A DNA stretch of 64,000 nucleotides, taken from contig VZRR01014174.1 in NCBI GenBank assembly GCA_013398015.1, positions 63,813 to 127,812 on the forward strand, given 5' to 3'. Made by a program: the position numbers and the translations under genes. This DNA comes from Oreocharis arfaki (lineage: Eukaryota > Chordata > Aves > Passeriformes > Paramythiidae). Positions 60,003 through 64,000 of this stretch are shown here, piece after piece (the stretch's first letter is position 1; every line of letters begins with the position of its first letter). Under the pieces are notes generated by a model, which did not search any database, had not been told where the DNA came from, and saw only the letters and a program-made list of their open reading frames with translations.

Positions 60003-60105
60003 ATTATAACACCATGGGATATCTTGAGCTGGAAGGGACCCACAACGATCATCAAGTCCAACTCCTGGTCCTGCACAGGACAACCTCAAGAATCCCACCA
60101 GATGA
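60003..60105 (-). mobile_element. CR1 LINE 3' fragment, third subfamily
   Basis: ATGGGATATCTTGAGCTGG, AAGGGACCCACAACGATC, ATCAAGTCCAACTCCTGG, TCCTGCACAGGACAACC, AAGAATCCCACCAGATGAC. This is the CR1 subfamily with GGACCCACAAGGATCAT before its 3' tail, on the minus strand. The long 191-codon plus frame at 59970-60545 starts in its antisense and has no other support. Confidence 0.9.
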
Positions 60106-61539
60106 CAATAGCCATTTTCTTCAAAGGAAAAGGCACATCCTTCCCTTCTGAATCCACAAGGCAATTTCTATATACATTTTCAATCTTTATTCAAGGAAGC
60201 AATATATATTTTCTTCCTTTTTTCTCCTTTTATTTCTCCTCTTTCCTAGCTTATTTCTCACCTACTGAAACCAATATAACCTTTGTTTCCTGGTCAAGGT
60301 CTTATGTTAAAGTTGATAGAATGAGTCTTTACCAGTGCCAGTTATTAGGGATCAAAAACATTCTCAGTTCCATAATCATTAGTTATGAAATATTTTTGAG
60401 AGCTCATTTGAATCCATTTGCAAATTCTAACAAGTTTCAAAAGCCTCAGCTGTTTCAAGACAATCTCCATTTCAAATCTTTCCAAAGCAATTCCCTTTGT
60501 TTATGGCCTACATGTCCTCACAGCCAACGGAAGGGGATGATGTAATGTTCTCCAAGTCACACCTCTTCCTTTTTCCCACGTTCTTGCTCTTTGACATGAG
60601 GAAAGTAATATTAAAAAATCCTTATGGTTTGCTATGACACTTTAGGGCCAGATCCTATCAGCCTAATTTGCCCAGGGAATGTTCACCATGTCCATTGGTT
60701 AAGGCAGGTGATATTCCCTATGTTCAGATTACATGTCTGGACTTTTTCCTCTATCAGTGGAAAGCCATAGGTACCTCCACAAAAGAACATTTAATTTTAA
60801 TGACTAAGTACACTGTGAATATGCACAGACAAGTACGCTTCTACTGTGCAGAAAGCCTCTTTCATGGGATTACTGCGGAGGTAAGATTTTATTCAATATG
60901 AAAAAAAGGTTATAGAATTTGGACAGGGTACAAGGAATAACCAGTTATTTCCCCAAATATTTCATATACCTATTTCTTACCTTTATCTGTTTGCCCCCCC
61001 AGCGCAAATGTATTGTGACTATTCCAGTTTGCGTTATCCCTGACAACATGCAGGAGGATAAAAAGGATGGAGCTTTGCATGTCTTGCACATGTGTGTTGT
61101 GGTCAGCCCAAGCCATGCTTACAAAGTGTTGAGCTGCCTCATCACGTGCATAGATACAAACTAATAAGATGAAATACAGAGACAAAAGTTGACAGGGAGG
61201 AAGAAATGGAAGGCTCTATAAATATTTTAGTACACTGAGATGGCTTTGGGAGGACAATAGGAATGAATTGAGCAGTGGGTGTTGGAAGTGACAGCTCCAC
61301 TGCTGTTAGAAGCAGTATCAACTCATCAGCAGCCAATTTTCAGTCATCTTCATGATACCCACATTGACGATTTTTATTCATAGAGGGTGGATGGCTCATA
61401 TGTCCTATCCATTGTGAATAGTTCTTACAAATTATTTTAGCAGTTTCTCTGTGACTCATAATACGTAGAATAACAACAAATTTCTATTCAAATTCCTGTT
61501 TAGACTTTGGTTAAAAAGTGGTCGACATGAAATTAAAGA
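60106..61539. other. Non-coding, no feature seen
   Basis: Unique AT-rich sequence up to the split CR1. Frames of 64-81 codons overlap on opposite strands near 60919-61185 and are not recognisable. The left limit of the CR1 fragment is uncertain by some tens of bases. Confidence 0.45.
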
Positions 61540-61694
61540 ATCACCATCCACAAGTTTGACACAATTACTAGGACCACCATGTCTTTTCCTGCCAAGCTGC
61601 TTTCCCAGCATTCCCCAGTCTGTGCTGGTGCATGGAGTTACTCCTTTTCTTCATGAAGGATTTGGCCTCTTCCTTTCCTGAACTCCAGGAGATC

Positions 61695-61700
61695 CACATC
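61695..61700. repeat. Target-site duplication, left copy
   Basis: CACATC directly before the LTR start TGTGGG. The identical hexamer follows the LTR at 62271-62276. Confidence 0.9.
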
Positions 61701-61986
61701 TGTGGGAGGTCCTACCGCAGTTTTCCCTGTTATCAATCATGGGGACCCCGACCCCAGTGACTGGAGCTCCTCCTTTGAGGAGGAGTCCGTGGGTAAGGCT
61801 GAGGTTTAGGGTCCTCCCCTCCTTCCAGAGAGTTCTGCAATCCTCGACACCCGCTTTGTTGTATGAGTTGTCTGTATCATTGTACCCCCCCTGCCGAGTT
61901 TTAATTGGACCCTGGATCCCCAGACCCTCCCCACAGTCGCGTCCCGTTGGCTGTTCCCCCTTACCCCCGCCCAAGTTCTGTGCCCC

Positions 61987-61992
61987 TTAAAA
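61987..61992 (+). promoter_or_regulatory. TATA-like box of the LTR
   Basis: TTAAAA in the context CCCCTTAAAACCCCATGC, 286 bases into the LTR and about 80 bases upstream of its AATAAA, the spacing expected for a U3 promoter. The start of R would then be near 62015-62020. Confidence 0.5.
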
Positions 61993-62065
61993 CCCCATGC
62001 ACACCCCATTCTCCCCGGAGTTCTCCCTCCGCCCATCTCCGACCTGGACCCTCGCTACCCCTGTT

Positions 62066-62071
62066 AATAAA
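62066..62071 (+). terminator. Polyadenylation signal of the LTR
   Basis: AATAAA in GTTAATAAAAGGAG, downstream of the TATA-like box. It would direct cleavage some 15-25 bases further on, marking the R/U5 border. Confidence 0.65.
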
Positions 62072-62270
62072 AGGAGACTTGGAGGAGACCCCCTCTCGCC
62101 TCCCTTTGCTCTCTTCCGCCGCTGCACCATCGCGCCTTACCTGCGCTCTCGCCTGGAGCTGCCTCGCCTCCAGCGTGAGCCACCCACGCGACGCCCGAGC
62201 CCTCCCCTTCGGCTCCGAGGCCCCCCAGAGCCAGCGTCCTCGGCAGAGGCCAGGAGGACAGTAGGTGGCA

Positions 62271-62276
62271 CACATC
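62271..62276. repeat. Target-site duplication, right copy
   Basis: CACATC directly after the LTR end GGTGGCA, identical to 61695-61700. Beyond it the CR1 sequence resumes with GGCCCATCTCTTCAGC. Confidence 0.9.
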
Positions 62277-63310
62277 GGCCCATCTCTTCAGCTTGTTGAA
62301 GTCCCTCTGAATGGCACCACTTTGCAACCACTTCTTGCAAATTTGTACCATTTGCAGATGGTCTTGCAGTGTCCATTCGCAGTGTGTCCATTAAAGATGA
62401 TTAACAGCATTGGCCCAGCAGGGACCCCATGGATACCGTGACAGGCCTCCTCCTGGACTTTGTGTTGCCAGTCAGAACCCCCCTGAGGCTGGAAGACCAG
62501 CTCACTTTCAATCCACCTCACTGTCCACTAACCTATTTTATCATTGATCTACTTATCTATGGTGGTTATGTCAGACACCATGAAACGCTTCTTCAAAGTT
62601 GAAATGAACAATACGCACTTCTCCTTCCTTGTCCTGTTAGCTTCAGTGCAGACAGCTATCCAGTTGAAGAGGAATGTTTTTCCTGTCATAGGTCTGTGTC
62701 CACTATACCTAATCACCTTCTTGTCCTTCATATGTTTGCAAGAGGTTTCCAGGATGAGTTGTTCCATCACCCTTGCAGGCTGATCAATCTGTACTTTCCT
62801 GGATCCTCATTCAGGCCCTTTCTGGAAGATAAGGATGAGATTAGCTCTTTTCCAGTCTCCAGGGATCTTTGTCAGTGGCCACAAAGGTAGTTGAGACCAC
62901 CCAGCTGCCTCAATAATCCTGGGACATCTTATCGGGTCTTGTGGGCTTGAGGATATCCACTTTGTATACAAGTTCCCTATCCTGGTCCTCATCCACTTAT
63001 GGTCAGTCTTCCTTGCTCCAGATTTTCCTGTAGGTTCTTGACACTGCTGAAGGCAAATCTTACCAGGAAAAATCAAGGAAAAGATGGCATTTGTTTCCCA
63101 GATTTTTCTGTGTCATCTGTCACCAGATCCCCCACCCCATTCAGCAGCAAGCCCACATTTTTCCTGATCTTCCTTCCCATTGAAGCCCTTCCTGTTGACC
63201 TTCATGTCTTTAGTGAGAACTTCTATGTGAATTCCTAACCCTGATCCCTGGGTGCTCTGACAGTGTCTCTGTATTCCTCCTGAGTGCCCATATATGCAAA
63301 CTGATGACAA

Positions 63311-64000
63311 CTATCATTTGTACCCTTCTATTTTACTTACTTTCATAAATTCAGACCATATCAAGTCTATGAATATGTAGCATTGTTTTTATCATGATTT
63401 ATCAGGATACTGACGTCATAAGCAGCCCTGAGCAAGAACTGGATATTTTGCTTTACACAGTTAGTTCTTTTTGGTTCTTCCAAAATGGTTTTTCTATTAA
63501 GTGAAACTGTAAAAATAATGTTATGAGGGCATCAAAAAAAAGCTATCACAGAAAAATTCTTTTATTTTGTCTTTCCTAAACTTAATAACCTTCCCCATGA
63601 CGTTGCTTGCTTTCTAGAAAGTAATCTCAAATAAGAAGATGGAAATATTCCATTCTGAGATTAGTGGGGAAAAAAAATCAATGAATTTGACAGTTTGGAA
63701 AAAGTCTTAATTTTTGATGATAATGGAATTGTCTTTTTAATGTACATATATATAACCAATTTCCAACCTGCAGTAAAAAATGACTTAAGAAGAAAGCCAA
63801 AGTCTATAATAACTGTGTCCCAAACCATAATTTAAGACTAACAGCAGCAGACTCTTCTCCATGTCCTAATAAGCTTCTCTCTTTTCCATAAACATTTCAA
63901 TTCCTTTGAAGAAAATTAACAGTACCATGCAAAAGCACAATGCAATAATTTACTTCCATATATACACCTGTATAGGTATATAGTGGTATAAGCATCAGTT
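63311..64000. other. Non-coding to the window edge
   Basis: AT-rich unique sequence with short A runs near 63533 and 63671. No repeat, exon or RNA gene recognised. Confidence 0.5.

Larger units (their letters stand above)
61701..62270 (+). mobile_element. Solo retroviral-type LTR, 570 bases, CpG-rich
   Basis: Begins TGTGGGAGGTCC and ends GTAGGTGGCA, the TG...CA ends of a retroviral LTR, with a perfect 6-base target-site duplication CACATC on both sides. On the plus strand it has a TATA-like TTAAAA at 61987, AATAAA at 62066, and a GC- and CpG-rich right half. No internal retroviral sequence, primer-binding site or second LTR is present, so it is a solo LTR left by recombination. A 6-base duplication fits class II (ERVK/alpha-beta-type) elements better than class I; that class call is an inference. 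It sits inside, and splits, the minus-strand CR1 relic. Frames of 76-119 codons inside it are composition artefacts, not genes. Confidence 0.9.
61540..63310 (-). mobile_element. CR1 LINE ORF2 (reverse transcriptase) relic, split by an LTR
   Basis: Minus-strand pieces match the CR1 reverse transcriptase in order. IPGDWKRANLILIFQKG (within 62807-63076) corresponds to the PGDWKRANVTPIFKKG motif. MEQLILETSCKHMKDKKVI (62549-62770) corresponds to the MEQILLETISRHMKDKKVI region. GVPAGPMLLIIFN (62288-62521) corresponds to GVPQGS...LFNIF. AIQRDFNKLKRWADV follows just before the LTR at 62270, and the protein continues beyond 61700 with a segment like LLEFRKGR...LHE. The catalytic FADD motif is not recoverable, and frames and stops break it throughout. 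Unlike the other copies it lacks the CR1 3' UTR and octamer tail, so its 3' part has been lost. An old, dead copy. Confidence 0.9.

Noticed and set aside
59970..60545. Longest open frame (191 codons, plus strand)
   Set aside because: Its first part is antisense to a CR1 3' end (60003-60105), and the rest is phenylalanine/serine-rich with no domain, so it looks like a chance frame in T-rich DNA.
61651..62351. Several overlapping frames of 76-119 codons, arginine/proline/glycine-rich
   Set aside because: They lie in the GC-rich LTR on both strands and in several frames, as expected from high GC lowering stop-codon frequency. The parts outside the LTR are CR1 relic.
1..64000. tRNA, rRNA, CRISPR or bacterial-type operons
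   Set aside because: No cloverleaf-like, rRNA-like or spacer-repeat pattern was seen, and the repeat content is that of a bird nuclear genome.

Overview
The window looks like a gene-poor stretch of a bird nuclear chromosome. The evidence is the repeat content. There are about 27 short copies of the avian LINE CR1, most recognisable from the 3' tail (octamer ATTCTRTG-type repeats next to the CCTTCCAACC / GGTTGGAAGG core). There is also one degraded avian ERVL-type LTR and one well-preserved solo LTR of retroviral type. Base composition is AT-rich except for a few short blocks. The species cannot be fixed from the sequence; a passerine is possible but not shown.

I found no convincing host protein-coding gene, tRNA, rRNA or known ncRNA. 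The longest open frames (191, 175, 149, 129 and 127 codons) are either antisense to or derived from repeats, or have no recognisable domain. Two unrecognised open stretches are listed as weak candidates: a possible 215-base exon on the minus strand at 9234-9448 with plausible splice sites, and a minus-strand frame at 43347-43697 with a hydrophobic N-terminus like a signal anchor.

Layout. 1-13 kb: AT-rich DNA with six CR1 pieces, two AT/A-rich low-complexity blocks and a compound microsatellite. 13.1-16.1 kb: free of recognisable transposons, with a (CA)n run, a strand-asymmetric pyrimidine/purine tract and several stretches that read like conserved non-coding DNA. 16-39 kb: CR1 copies every 1-4 kb in both orientations, a possible conserved block at 27.3-28.0 kb and a short cruciform-prone palindrome at 32.4 kb. 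41.0-41.7 kb: old ERVL-type LTR. 46.6-51.6 kb: the longest repeat-poor interval, containing a dense cluster of homeodomain-type TAATTA sites with a POU octamer and an E-box at 47.55-47.68 kb, the best regulatory candidate here. 52-60 kb: four more CR1 pieces and another repeat-poor stretch at 54.8-60.0 kb.

61.5-63.3 kb holds the clearest event. A minus-strand CR1 reverse-transcriptase fragment is split by a 570-base, CpG-rich solo LTR (61701-62270) flanked by a perfect 6-base target-site duplication, CACATC. Removing the LTR and one copy of the duplication restores continuity of the CR1 sequence. The LTR carries a TATA-like box and an AATAAA signal on the plus strand and is the only CpG-rich island in the window.

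No undescribed biological system is evident. The regulatory and exon candidates rest on pattern reading and would need cross-species alignment or RNA data.
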